Both the position numbers and the translations under genes were made by a program. A DNA stretch of 64,000 nucleotides from Hirsutella rhossiliensis (taxonomy: Eukaryota > Ascomycota > Sordariomycetes > Hypocreales > Ophiocordycipitaceae): the NCBI RefSeq assembly GCF_020360975.1, contig NW_025408672.1, positions 806,001 through 870,000 of the forward strand. The letters run 5' to 3'. Under the pieces are notes generated by a model. It ran no database searches. It saw only the letters and a list, made by a program, of their open reading frames with translations, and was not told the origin of the DNA. Below are positions 32,421-44,183 of this stretch, piece after piece; the stretch's first letter is position 1; each line of letters begins with the position of its first letter.

Positions 32421-35400
32421 ATATACTTTTAAATTATAGCGCGATAGGCAATTATATTTTACCTTGAGTCGTTAATCGTTACCGACTTATATAGAGATAT
32501 AAAAAAGATCTATATAAACTTATAAATATTAAAGGAGAGGCCTTTAACTATAATAACGGAATTATTAATATAGAGATTAATTACCTCGATATTAATATCT
32601 AGGGCTACGATAAATAAGTTAACTTTAATATTATAGATATTAAAGAATACGACCTTATATTAGGGCTTTTATAGCTATAGGAGAGCAACCTACTAATTAA
32701 CTAGAAAACTAGCTAGCTACGTTAGAATAAAGACGTAAGTTTCTAAGACTAGTAGATTTAGGAGAAAGTAAAATTTTACGATAGTTTAGCTACTAAATAG
32801 GATAAAAGGGATAACCGTTTAAGTAAATTATTACGGGCTTTAGCGATATAAACGAAAATAGTAACTAAACCGGCGGATATAATAAAATCGACTAATAAGA
32901 CCTACGTACTAACTAATACGGCTATATAACCTAGCATCCGATATAAATAGAATAAAAGATATAATACGAAGATCCGAAGAGTTATTACTACTCTAAGGAA
33001 AGACCTTAAATAAATTAATAAAGAGCTTAAGTTAAGAGAAACTAGCTCTTAAAAGAAAGAATAAAGCCTATAAGATAGAATAAAGAATATCCCCTAGGAA
33101 TACCGGAAATACAATAAACTCTTTAAGGAAGAACTTAAGATAGGGTTACTTAAATATAGCTAATAGGACCACGAAATTTATCTTAAGGATAGAATAACGC
33201 CGACGTTCTATAAAATCTATAACCTAAACGAAAAGTAACTATAAACGCTATACGACTACCTCGACGAGAATCTACGAAAGGGATATATATAAATATTAAT
33301 ATCCAAAGTAGGCTATCTAGTTATATTTATTTAAAGAAAAATAGTAAGCTACGATTAGTTATTAACTATAGACGCTTAAATAATATTATAATAAAGGACC
33401 GAATACTATTACCGCTTATATCGGAACTACGAGATCGACTATATAGTAAAAAATAGTTTATAGCCCTCGATCTTAAAGGCGCCTATAACTTAATACGTAT
33501 AAAGAAGGGACACGAATAGATAATAGCCTTTAGAACGAAATTCAGACTATTCGAATATCTAGTAATACTATTTAGACTTATAAATATACTAGCTACCTTT
33601 TAATAGATAATTAATAATATCCTACGCGAATACTTAGATATCTTTATAGTAGTATACCTAGATAATATCCTAATCTTCTCGGACACCCTAGAAGAATATA
33701 AGGAATACGTTTATAAGGTACTCCGCGTACTTTAAAATGCGAAGTTACTAGTTAAACTAAAGAAAAGCAAGTTCTATATATAGGAAGTAGACTTCCTCGG
33801 ATATACGATCTCGCTAAGAGAGATACGGATATAATAAGATAAGATTAACTTAGTTAAAGAATAGCTAACGCTAAAGAACGTTAAGGACGTATAAAGTTTC
33901 CTAGGATTTATAAATTACTACCGACGATTTATTAAAGATTTTAGAAAAATTATAGTACTACTATATAACTTAACGAAGAAGGAAAAAGGATTTATATAGG
34001 ACGATAAAGCTAACGAAGCTTTCGAATATATTAAGACTACGATTACGTAAGAACTAGTCTTAACTACCTTCGATTTAGAACGATAAATCGAACTTAAAAC
34101 CGATATATTAGACTTTGCTCTAGGAGTATAAATCGGATAAAAAGATAATAAAGGAAGACTATAACTAATTATATTCTACTTAAAGAAGCTATATAGCGTA
34201 GAACTTAATTACCTTATCTATAATAAAGAATTCCTTATAATTATTTAAGCTTTTAAGGAATTTCGATACTACCTTCTCGGAAGTAAATATAAAGTTAAGG
34301 TCTATATAGACTATAAGAATATCTTATATTTTATAACGACGTAATAGTTAAATAGATAATAGATTTAATAGGCCGAATACTTATTAGAATTCGACTACGA
34401 AATAATCTATAGAAAAGGAATAGAAAACGGTTAAGCTAATACCCTTAGTCGACGAAGTAACTATAATATAGGGGCACCTATAGCGAAAGGACAGCTCCTA
34501 GAAATCAACGAAAACGGGAACTACTAGCAACGATAGCTAAATATAATATTTACAGTATAACCCGACGACTTAACTTATTAGAAGATCCTAAAATAGATAA
34601 AAGAATACGAAGCACTAAAGGGATATAATATAGGATATTTAGAAGTCCTAATATATAAAAATAAAATCTAGATACTACTAGAATTACGAGATAAAGTTAT
34701 ATAAGATATATACGAATATCTAATATATAGATACTAGGGAATCTAAAGAATAATAGAACGGATTAGACGATAATATAACTTCCTATAGCTTAAAGAAGTA
34801 GTACGATAAGTTATTAAAGAATATAAACTTTATATATAAAGTAAGGCTAAACGATATAAACTATACGGAGAATTTTAACCGCTACTAGTACTAAAAAAAC
34901 CATGGGATTCGATAGCCTTCGACTATATTATAAAGCTACTACTATTAAAAGAACCTATAACTAACGTTAAATACGATAGTATATTCGTTATTACCGATAA
35001 ACTAACGAAGTATAGGTACTTCTTACTATATAAAGAAGTAAGTAATATAGAAGAGCTAGTATATATATTCCTACGAACTATTATTAGCAATTACGGACTA
35101 CTAAACGAGATTGTCTTTAATAAAGGAAGTATATTTATAGCTAAGTTTTAGTAAGCTCTTATAGTATAATTAGGGACGAAATATAAGCTTAGTATAGCTT
35201 ATTACCTATAAATAGATAGATAAACGGAACGACTTAACTAAACGCTTAAATAATATTTACGATACTATATTAGCTATAAATAAAACGATTAGGTTAAATA
35301 GCTACTAATAGCGTAACTAGCTTATAATAGCTTAGTTATAGAAATAACTAAGCTCTTACTAGTATACGCTAATTACGGATATAACCTAGAAGTATTTAAG

Positions 35401-35830
35401 GTTACTCGATAAGGACTATAAGCGGAACGAGCGATACTATAAGTAGATTAGCTACGAAAATTATATAAAGAAATATAATAAGAACTTTAATTTATTAAAG
35501 AACGAATATCTACTTACTATAATCGGAAAAGATTATAGGGACTAATCTTTCGAGAGGGAGATATAGTCTACCTCGTACGACGAAATATTAAAATAAAACG
35601 ACTAAGCAATAAATTAGATTTTAAGAAACTTAGACCATTTAAGGTTAAGAAAATCATTTTAAAAGTTAACTACGAACTTTCGCTACTAACGATAATACGG
35701 ATATACCTAATATTTTATATCTTATTATTAGAACTAGTAAAATCTACCCTAGGCATCGTAAAATCGCCTAATAAACTAATAGCATTTTAATTAATTATAT
35801 TAAATCTACCTATAGACTAAACATCGACTA
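32420..35830 (+). pseudogene. G1 pol: protease, RT, RNase H, integrase, broken
   Basis: The protease C-terminal block reads EYDLILGLLxLQ near 32645-32690. RT spans about 33265-33850: RKGYIxIST, KLRLVINYRRLN, then ALDLKGAYNLIRI, then VVYLDNILIFS at about 33650-33685, the YLDD box with its second Asp now Asn. RNase H is about 34060-34480. Integrase is about 34690-35500, with FDYIIKLL (first Asp), IVFNKGSIF where a D-R-G-S is expected, and LQIDRQTERLNQTLEQYLR (Glu). The GPY/F-type end FxEGDIVYLVRRN...KKLGPFKVKKII lies at 35545-35660. The order PR-RT-RH-IN is Gypsy. Confidence 0.9.
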
Positions 35831-36430
35831 CCGCTTTAGATTCTTAGCGCTTAGCCTTATTAAGGTTATTTAAGGAACGAAGGCCCCGATAGACTATCTC
35901 GGTACCCTTTATCTTTAGCTAGCGCTTTTAACGGCGAAGCCGCGCTAAACGAGCTAAGGCTTCGTTTAGGTCGGCTTAAGCTTTTAATATTCGCTCCTTA
36001 GTAATTTCTTCTTCTTTATCTAATCGATTAGACTCTAGATTTATTCGGGATACTAGGATATACGTTAGCTATAAATAATAGGTAGGATAACGAAGTTACC
36101 TACGGGAGCTAATTACTATGCCCGACGTATCGTAGGAACGACCCCGCTATATATATTCGGTATACTTAGAAGATTTCTCTAGTATTTTATAGCGGAAACC
36201 GCGCGACGAATAGAAAGAATATAGTATAACGTCGAAACTAAGACGATTAATAGACTTAGCTAAACGAATGCGCTTAAGGGTCTTACGAGAACGATCCTTC
36301 GATACGCGACTAGATATACTATTAGTAGTATATCCTAAGGGATAGAAAGAACGAACGGGGAATATATATACGCGCGATAAGGGTATATTTATATACGGCG
36401 GCTAAGGCAGTAGTAGGTCTTATAGATAAG
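35830..36430 (+). other. G1 3' tail, possible small extra ORF
   Basis: After the GPY/F module there is no clear chromodomain. A plus-strand stretch about 36140-36400 is Arg/Lys-rich (blocks like LEDFSSILQRKPR and RLIDLAKRMRLR) and low in stops, ending at the purine tract. It may be the C-terminal tail of integrase or a separate basic protein. Confidence 0.4.
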
Positions 36431-36452
36431 ACTAAAAGGAGGGGAGACATCG

Positions 36453-36922
36453 TATTACGACCACGGTTAGCGGGCCGTAGGAGAGCCGGCTACGTTTACG
36501 TAATAAGGCGGCTCGGAACAATAGTCGGGACGAGAAGTCACTTAGGCTTAGCTTACCTAGAGCGTACGTAAGCTAAGTAAGCCTTATATAGATAGATTAC
36601 TACTTAGGAGTATAGCTTATAAGTAAGCTATAGTAAGCTACGAAGGGGATTACGGCTAGGACCGTGATCTAAGGATAGTCTCTATAGGTATATATAGCTA
36701 CCTACTTTTACTCCTTTAGATAGATAGCTCGATAGCTTTTAATATAGATCTTTATTACGATTCTATCTCTAATTCTAATTACCTAGTTATAGTCTATAGT
36801 CTACGACCTCCGACTTATTACTAACGTAATATATATATTATTGCTTAGACCACGCCCTATTATATCTGCTAATATAAACCCCTCGATAGGTTTATCCCTT
36901 AGGAATAATACCGGTCGTTATA
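36453..36922 (+). repeat. G1 3' LTR
   Basis: 470 bp, same as 29295-29764, following the purine tract and CATCG. It is followed by TAGAT, the RIP-altered copy of the target site, and then by Copia-A copy 2 sequence. Confidence 0.9.
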
Positions 36923-36927
36923 TAGAT

Positions 36928-39440
36928 CTAGATTCCTCTTTTATAAAAGGTTATTTCGACTAGGGATATAATTTTCGACGAATCTAGCTTCTTCGACGGA
37001 AAGAGGGATTAATAGCCCCTCTTACTCTTATAACGTTAGCTAATTTAGAAGATTTAAATCCCCCCTTCCTAATAGTCTTAAGAAGAGGCCCTAGACGAGG
37101 AAATAAAAAAAGAAACCGATATTAAAGTAGTCGAGGATAACGCCGACTTCGAAGAAGAGAAAGCTACTAGATTAGATAATCTAGACGAAGAAGGAGACTA
37201 TAGGAAAGCGGTAGAGCTAGAATACGCCTACCTACCTACGCCTCCTCCTACGTAAAAAGAAGATCTAAAAGCAGCTTTTTTAGTTAGTCTTCCTATCTCG
37301 ACCCCTAAGGGGGTAGGAAAGGCACCTCTCTTAAAGGATTACCTAGCTGCCGTTTTATCCCTACTTCGAGAAGTAAAGGAAGGTATAGGGCCCGATACGG
37401 ATACTAAAGAAGACTAACCTCTCCCCTATTTCGATCGTTTTTCCGACTTCTATTTAACGCCTATAGAAGACGGTTCCTACGGAGTATTTATAGTAGGCCG
37501 GCTCTTTAAGCTATAGCTATTAGCAAGGAAGGTATATAAAAGAGACCTCTTAGACCTACTAGTAAACTAGAAGCAGCTAGAAAAACACCCCTTTAAAGAC
37601 TAGTTTTTCTAGGCCTAGAAAGACTACCTAGCCTTATACGTAGATATAGGGTCTTTCGAAGAGGTCCTTAAGGAAAAGGTAAGAGGAAAATAGGTCCTTA
37701 GCTATAAGTAGGTCTTTATCTATAAGACTAAAAAACACGGCTTCCTTTAAAAGTATAAAGCCTAGCTAGTTATCTATAGGAATTAATAGGAAAAAGGGGA
37801 TCTACCTACTAGGGCAACCACCCTAGCTAGGATGTCTTTTTAGACCCTTATAGCTATAGTAGCAGAATTCGACCTCGAACTTAATTAGATAGATATAGTT
37901 AACGCCTTCGTTAACTGCCCCCTTAAGGAAGAAGAAGTTATCTATATACGACTTCCTCCTAGTTTCTAAAAACTAAGAAAGGTTCTACGGCTTAGGAAAG
38001 CTCCATACGGACTACGAAGATTACCCCTTCTATAGCAATAGCATTTAATAGGTTCCCTTAAAGCCCTAGGCTTTAAGAAAGTCCCTTAGGAACCGTGTAT
38101 AATATAGAAGGGTAAAATCACGGTCTTCTTCTACGTCGATAATATTATCTAGGCCTACCTAAAAGAGGAAGAAGTAACTGCTAGGGAGGCTATATAAGGC
38201 CTATAATAAAGGTATAAGATAACTAGGCTAGGGGAGCTAAAGTAGTTCCTAGGGATACGAATCCTTTAGAATAGATCCTAACGAACGATCTAGCTTACCT
38301 AGGACGCCTATATCGATAAGGTCGCTTATAAATTCCTCCCTAATTCCCTCGATAAGAAGCTTCCCTCTACGCCTATATTAAATGAAGAGCTTTTACCTAA
38401 TCTATCCTTTTAAGTAAGGGAGTAAGAGAAACACTAATATTAATAGAAGGTAGGCTCCCTGCTTTTTTTAGCTATTTCTATAAGACCGGATATCTCTTTT
38501 ACGGTCTCCCGGCTAGCTAGGCATAACTAGAATCCTAGCCCTAGGCATTAAGAAGTAGTAGATAGAGCTATCCTTTATCTCTATTTAACGAGATTATACG
38601 GTCTACGCCTAGGAGGGCAGGGAAGGAAACTAGCTACCGAAATCTTCCTTTATTTAAGCGATTCGTCCTTTACGGATAATTCCTTAGATAGAAAGAGCTT
38701 ATAAGGGTATATTATATCCCTTTTTAGAGGAACTATTGCTTAGAGAGCTTCGAAGCAAGCTACCGTTACGACTTTAAGTACGGAGGCAGAGCTACTAGCT
38801 CTTTTAAAAGCGTTAAAAGAAGCGATTTTCCTTAGCCGGCTGCTAATATCTCTACGACTATAAATTCTAACCCTATTAGCTATAGAATACGATAATACGT
38901 AGACTATACGAATTCTAACGGAAAACGCAAAGCTATCGACCTAGCTATAGTATATCGATATCTACTAGCATTAGTTACGCTAAGAGGTCTAAAGGGGACT
39001 AATTTCCGTCCGTTAGGTTCTAACGGTATTAATTAAAGCCGACGGTCTTACGAAGCCCCTACTAAAGTAGAAGCTAGCTGTCTTTTTATAGTAAATTAGG
39101 CTAGAAGACGTTCGAGAAAAGCTATCCTTAGAGGCCCGCCTTAAGAGTCTACGAGAGGAGCTAATAGCCCGTACGAGAAGGTAACGTCTATAGCTAAAGA
39201 AGAAGGAAGAGGTTTTTCCCTTTAGAGGGCCCTTTATTTAATTAGGTTTTTCCCTTCTAAGAAGGCCCCCTTTCTTATAGGACTTTCCCCTCTTTAGGCC
39301 CCTATTCCTTAAGTAGGTCTAAAAGAGCCTAGGGACCTAAAAGAGCCCCTACTTTCCTCGAGTAAAGGGAGAAGTATAGAGCTAAGAACCTCCTCTATAC
39401 GCTTACTAGCCCGAAGCCGTATTAGCTATGCCCTTAAGGG
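36928..39440 (+). pseudogene. Copia-A copy 2 pol: integrase tail, RT and RNase H, broken
   Basis: Resumes at CTAGATTCC exactly where 29294 left off (compare 4195 in copy 1). It has an acidic linker (about 37090-37200) and RT about 37700-38230, with FYVDNII near 38122-38142 (YVDD to YVDN). The RNase H has a block equal to copy 1 STEAEL near 38778. It ends at a purine tract, AAGGGTG, before the LTR. The changed Asp means this copy is dead by two criteria, stops and active site. Confidence 0.9.
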
Positions 39441-39459
39441 CAGGCTATAGCTAAGGGTG

Positions 39460-39933
39460 TGTCATGAAGCGTGGCCTGATTTCGTAGTTCTCGAGATATC
39501 CCAGCACGAGGGACCTAGGAAGCTAAAAAACAGGTTTTAAGGAAGGAGCTAAAAGGAGGTATAGAGAGGAGGGTAGGGGTAAGAGGGGAAGTAGAAGTAG
39601 CGATAGCTTCCTATAGAGGTAGCGAGAGATAAGACGGATATACCGGTAACGGCTAGAAAAGAGGGGAAAAACTAGTAAAAAGCTCGGTAGTTAAAAGGAT
39701 ATTAGTAGCTTCTTTAAGTAGGATCTTCTTTATTAATTAAGATGCTAGACGGGTATAAAGAGGGGCGTTAGATAGAGGAAAGAAGGATAATTAAGGCAAT
39801 ATAATAATTACTCCCCTACCACAATTACTGCCCCCGTAAGAATTAAATAGCTTAGCCCTACCTATCCGTCCCCTTACTTTTAATTTTACCTTTATATATT
39901 TTATATATACTTCTCGTATCTCTCTACGCGAGA
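39460..39933 (+). repeat. Copia-A copy 2, 3' LTR
   Basis: Starts TGTCATGAAG with TG kept, and ends ..ACGCGAGA followed by AGTAT. About 474 bp. It keeps more TpG near its start than its partner. Confidence 0.93.
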
Positions 39934-41724
39934 AGTATTAACCCTTATAACCTTTATAACGCTAGTTATAGTAGTAGTACTATTAATATAAAAGCTACTT
40001 TTTTAACTAACTTAAGATAGTAAGCTAAAGTCCTTTTACCTTTTCCTTAGTTAGCTATAAATAGAGTTTATAACTAATAAGAGATAGGGCTTAAATAGCT
40101 ATTATAATATAGTATAGTATTCGCTCCTTTATATATTACTATTGCCTTAGATATAGTAGATCTTTAGATTCTAAGATAAGGGTAGCCTTAAAAGTAAACG
40201 CGACTTATAAGACTTCTTTAATACTTTATATATATATTTAGTAATATATAAAAGTAAGAGAAGGTATAAGATAAGCTAAAGACCCTTAAGTAAAAGGATA
40301 AGTAGGCCTTAAGCTAATTCCTCCTTAACTTTAAAGAGACGCTTTTATAAGTAGCGGGAACTATAATATAAAAAGTTAGCGTAAAGCTTATATAGTAATA
40401 GAACTTAATTATACTAGCCTTATAAGAGCTACTTATCCTTATAATTATACTTACTAACTATAGTAAGTATATAAGCTAGTTAATAAAAGTAGTATAAGGC
40501 TAAAAGTAAATACTATATTTTTAAAAGCTTTATAAGTATATATTATATAGTAGTAATAAGATTACTACTTTTTTATAAGAGGAATAGCTAACTATTAATA
40601 TTAATAAAGATACCTTAATATTAACTACTTATATAAACTAAGCTAAATATAGTAAGAAGATATTATTAAATACCCTTTATACTATTTTATACTTTAAGTA
40701 GTAGGTAAAGTAAGTAATAGGCCCTAGAGTTTAATAAGCTAATATTAGCTAAAGGGGACCTAGTAAAGCGTATTAAAAAAGAACCTACTTTAATATTAGC
40801 TATTATTAACTAAACTTACTTCTTTTCTACCCTTATAAATAAAGGCTATTAGTATTACGCTATAATTAATAAAGCGAAAGCCCTTAAGCTATACTTATTA
40901 ATAAAGAAGATTTACCTTAGGTATATAAAGGGCGCCTTAGCTATAATAAAAAGCGCGATTATTAAAGGCGTTACCTAAGTAGTTATAAAGGTTAATAGCT
41001 TTTTATAGCTACTAATAGTATATATAGTCCCTTAGCTTAAGTTTCCCTTAATTCTTAGGAAGCTATAGTTAATATATATATAGTTATATTTAGTACTATA
41101 TAAAGGGAGGCTATAATTTAGCCTTATATAGTCCTAGGTTTAGTATAGTAGTAAAGGTAAAGAAGCGCTAGACGCCCTACTTAATTTATAAAATACCTAG
41201 GAAGTCTTAGCCTTAGTATTTATAGGAATATAATAGTAAATCTATAAGTAGAAGGGGCTAGCTATAGCTATAGCGTTAATCTATATAGTTAGCTTAGTAG
41301 ATATTAAGAAAGCGCTATAACTAAAGCGCCTTATATTAAAAGAGGAGCTATAGTAAGCTATCCTACTATAGTTCTACGACCTACTACCGCTCTTTTAAAA
41401 GAGTAAGGCTAATAAGTTAAACCCTTATAAGCTAAGTATAAACTACTTAATACTACTTTATATAAAGGATAATAGTAAGGAGCTTTCCTTATTATTTAAG
41501 CTACTATATAATATAGTATAAAAAGAACTATTAATATTAAAAAAGACCTTTATAGACCTCCTTAATAAAGGATTTATTAAGGCTAGCTCCTTTAAGGTAA
41601 TAGCTTTAGTCTTATTTATATAAAAGCTATAGTAGGGACTTTATTTTTATATAAATAACTAAGCGTTAAACGTAATTATATACTTAGACTAGTACCCCTT
41701 TTTACTTATTAAAGAGACCCTTTA
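39934..41724 (+). pseudogene. G2-b gag to protease segment, broken
   Basis: Aligns with 20845-22840 of G2-a with scattered small deletions; around 40740-40800 some gag sequence is missing relative to G2-a. It ends in AAGAGACCCTTTA (to 41724), the LINE-2 target site. The RT continues at 55426. Confidence 0.8.
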
Positions 41725-42089
41725 AAATAAAATATTATTATATCTACTTAGCTAACCTTTTAAAACTAAGCCTAAAATATAAAAAAAGTATATACTTAGA
41801 ACCCTTATAAATAGTATATTACGCCCCCTTAAGTATAGCCTTATATAGTTATTAGCGGGAGCGTAATATACTATTAAAGTTTATAAATTAAGTAAGGTTT
41901 TCCTTTATATAAGTAAAAAACTCTTCCTTACCCTTACTAACTAAGGGTATATACCCCTAGCTAATAGGACCTAGCCTAGACCTAACTTAGGACCCTAGCC
42001 TAGGCCTAAGGAGGGCCCTTTTAACCCCCCCCCCTTAACTTAAGGGCTAAAATAAGTACCTTAAAGGCTAGGGCCCGCTTAAAAGAAGC

Positions 42090-43394
42090 TTTAAAAAGCT
42101 AACGCCTTTTAAAAAACCCTAGAAGAAAGGCCTAAGACCTAAGACTAAGACCTAAAGAATATTAAGATAAAAGATAATACTTTGCCTATATTAAAGACTA
42201 GCCCTTTAAGCCTAGCCTGGCCCTACCTTAGGCTAGCTACTTTTAGCTTAACTAGCCTTTAAAGTAAGTAAAGGGATAAAAGAGGGCTACCTTTAATAGC
42301 CCTATTAGCTTTATACTTATTTAACCTACGCTTTAATACTTATAGTCGACCTAGCCCTAGCCTTAATAACCCTTCCCTAAGGACCGGGCTTAGGGCTTCC
42401 TTTAGTAAGCCTTGTAGGCCCTTAAGAAAGCCTAACTAATTAAACCCTTTTATAAGACCTTTATAAAAAGGCTCGAAAAAGTAGCCCTAGGGACCCTAGA
42501 CCGCTAATAGCCCTTATAATAGCCCGTATACTAGCTTAAGGCCGCCTAGCAGCCTACGGCTATATAAGGAAACTATAAAACTAGCTTATAAGCTAAGGTT
42601 ACTATAAAGAAAGCGCTTAAGGTCCCGATAGAGGCCCTAACTAAGAGGAATATAAAGGAGGACTTCTAGCTTATCTTAAAGCTAAAAAAGGGATCGCTAA
42701 AGCTAACTATTAGCCTTATTACTCTTTATAATAAGCTTAATAAGGCTATAAGAGAACTAGCTTTATTAGCTTTATTAACTTTAAATAAAGGTAATATAGT
42801 TATAACGATAAAGGCCCTATATATAGTAAAGAGAATTCTAAAATAGTAAGAGAAGTAGTTCTTATACCTTAAGGAGCTACCTATTAAGTTAGCTAACCTC
42901 CCTACTAGCTAAACTAAGCTAGTATCCTAAAGCGTCCTTAACCTCCTAAAAACCCTTATCTTAAATATCTATATTATAGAGGCTAAGACCTATAGTAGAA
43001 TCGATATCCTAGGGCAGCTTAGGTAGCTAGGTACCTTAGGCTTAATATAAAAGGTAGGTTCTATTACCTTTATAGTCCTTTTAAAAGCTATAAAAGCTAA
43101 ATACTAAAAATATGGCTTTAATATAATAAGCTTATAAATTTAGGTTAAGGCCTATAAGGAATATACTATATATATATAGTATTATAGGTGCCTTTCTTTT
43201 AACTATAACTTATAAAGCTACTAGTAGCTTATTAAGTATACCTTTTACTTAGAAAAGTACTTAACTAAGGAATTTAACTACCTTAGCTATAAAGCTAGCT
43301 AAAGCTACTCTTACTTTAAGGTCTAATACTATACCTATAAGAGAGAGTAGCTTATAACTAATAAGGTATAATATAAAGTCTATAAGGGAATAAC
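42090..43394 (+). pseudogene. LINE-2 ORF1: gag-like protein with CCHC knuckles, broken
   Basis: Plus frame with RIP stops. The C-terminal part (about 43180-43390) holds a Cys/His cluster: RCLSFNYNLxSY resembles RCxxCxxxGHxxxxC, followed by further degraded pairs ending in VYKGITNT. This arrangement of two to three knuckles at the end of ORF1 is usual in LINEs of the Tad/I type. The middle (about 42590-43100) has a helical charged region. SINE copy 2 is inserted just after the frame end, at the ORF1-ORF2 junction. Confidence 0.72.
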
Positions 43395-43408
43395 TAATAC
43401 TTAATAGC
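43395..43408. repeat. SINE copy 2 target duplication, left copy
   Basis: TAATACTTAATAGC, 14 bp, repeated exactly at 44169-44182. It bounds the SINE and restores continuous LINE-2 sequence when one copy is removed. Confidence 0.88.
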
Positions 43409-44168
43409 TGCCCTTATAATATAGTAGTTATATACTTAGGAAAACTACTAGCTATAATACTAAAGTTAGTTTAAATATAACTAAAGGTATAGTTAATTTT
43501 TAATTAAACTAATAAACTACGCTAACCTACTTATTAATTAGCTAATTAGCGCTTTTAGAAGCGCTTATAAATATACTAGTAGTCTAGCCTTACTATAAGT
43601 AGGCTAGCCTAGACCTCGCTTACTTAGACCTAGTAATAAATTCGTTAAGACCTCCCCTTAACCTTAGTCTAGGCCCCTTAACTAGGAAAATAAAAACCTA
43701 GGGCCGATACTAATAACTTAATAAGTATAGTACGAAGCTAGTATAATAACCTAACTACCGGCCTAGCTAAAGGCTAGTATTAATAAAAATAGCCCGCTAA
43801 GCCTTATAGTAAAAAATTAAAGTAAAGACTAAGAAGATATAGTTATAAGATAAAGTTAAGGATAATTATATAATTAACTATTAACTAAAAGAACGCTTAT
43901 ATTACCGATTAACGCTATATACCCTATATATATAAAGGAGTTACTTTCTAAGGTTACTTTATAGTAAAGCTAACGCGATTCCGACTAACTAAAAATAATA
44001 CCTAAGATAGCTAGTATAAGATTCCTATATATTATAACTATAACCTAGTATAAGGGCGGACTAGATATAAAAAAAGGGAGGGTTTTCCTTTAAGTACTTT
44101 AGTTTGTTCTTTTTATTTAATACTAAAGTTCTAGATACCTTTAAATAAGTTACTAGTATAATCTTAAT
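43409..44168 (+). mobile_element. SINE copy 2 (tRNA-derived head, LINE-1-like tail)
   Basis: 760 bp, the same length as copy 1, in the opposite orientation, with a perfect 14-bp target duplication. The tRNA-like head is 43410-43488: acceptor GCCCTTA pairs with TAAAGGT (one G to A, one C to T), the D arm is ATATAGTAGTTATAT, and the T arm is GTTAG-TTTAAAT-ATAAC. The tail (about 44060-44168) has the GGGAGGG hairpin region and ends AGTATAATCTTA, as in LINE-1. The combination of long target duplication, tRNA-like head and LINE-like tail defines a SINE. At 760 bp it is long for the class. Confidence 0.8.
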
Positions 44169-44183
44169 TAATACTTAATAGCC

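Larger units (their letters stand above)
29295..36922 (+). mobile_element. G1: full-length Ty3/Gypsy retrotransposon
   Basis: A 7628-bp element with LTRs of 470 bp (29295-29764 and 36453-36922). It begins TATTACGAC and ends CGTTATA (expected TG..CA). The flanking 5-mers CGGAT (29290-29294) and TAGAT (36923-36927) differ only by C to T and G to A, so they fit a RIP-altered target duplication. The order is gag with CCHC knuckle, protease, RT, RNase H, integrase, 3' tail, purine-rich tract AAAAGGAGGGGAGA (about 36434-36447), LTR. It is inserted in the integrase region of Copia-A copy 2 and unrelated in sequence to G2. Confidence 0.92.
26020..39933 (+). mobile_element. Copia-A copy 2: full length, split by Gypsy G1
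   Basis: Two LTRs (476 and 474 bp) with the target duplication AGTAT on both sides (26015-26019, 39934-39938). Without the 7.6-kb G1 insertion the element is about 6.28 kb, matching copy 1. The duplication establishes that the LTR ends in ..CGCGAGA. It is inserted in the leader of G2-b, whose sequence resumes at 39934. It lacks about 45 bp of the short repeats found in the integrase region of copy 1. Confidence 0.94.
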
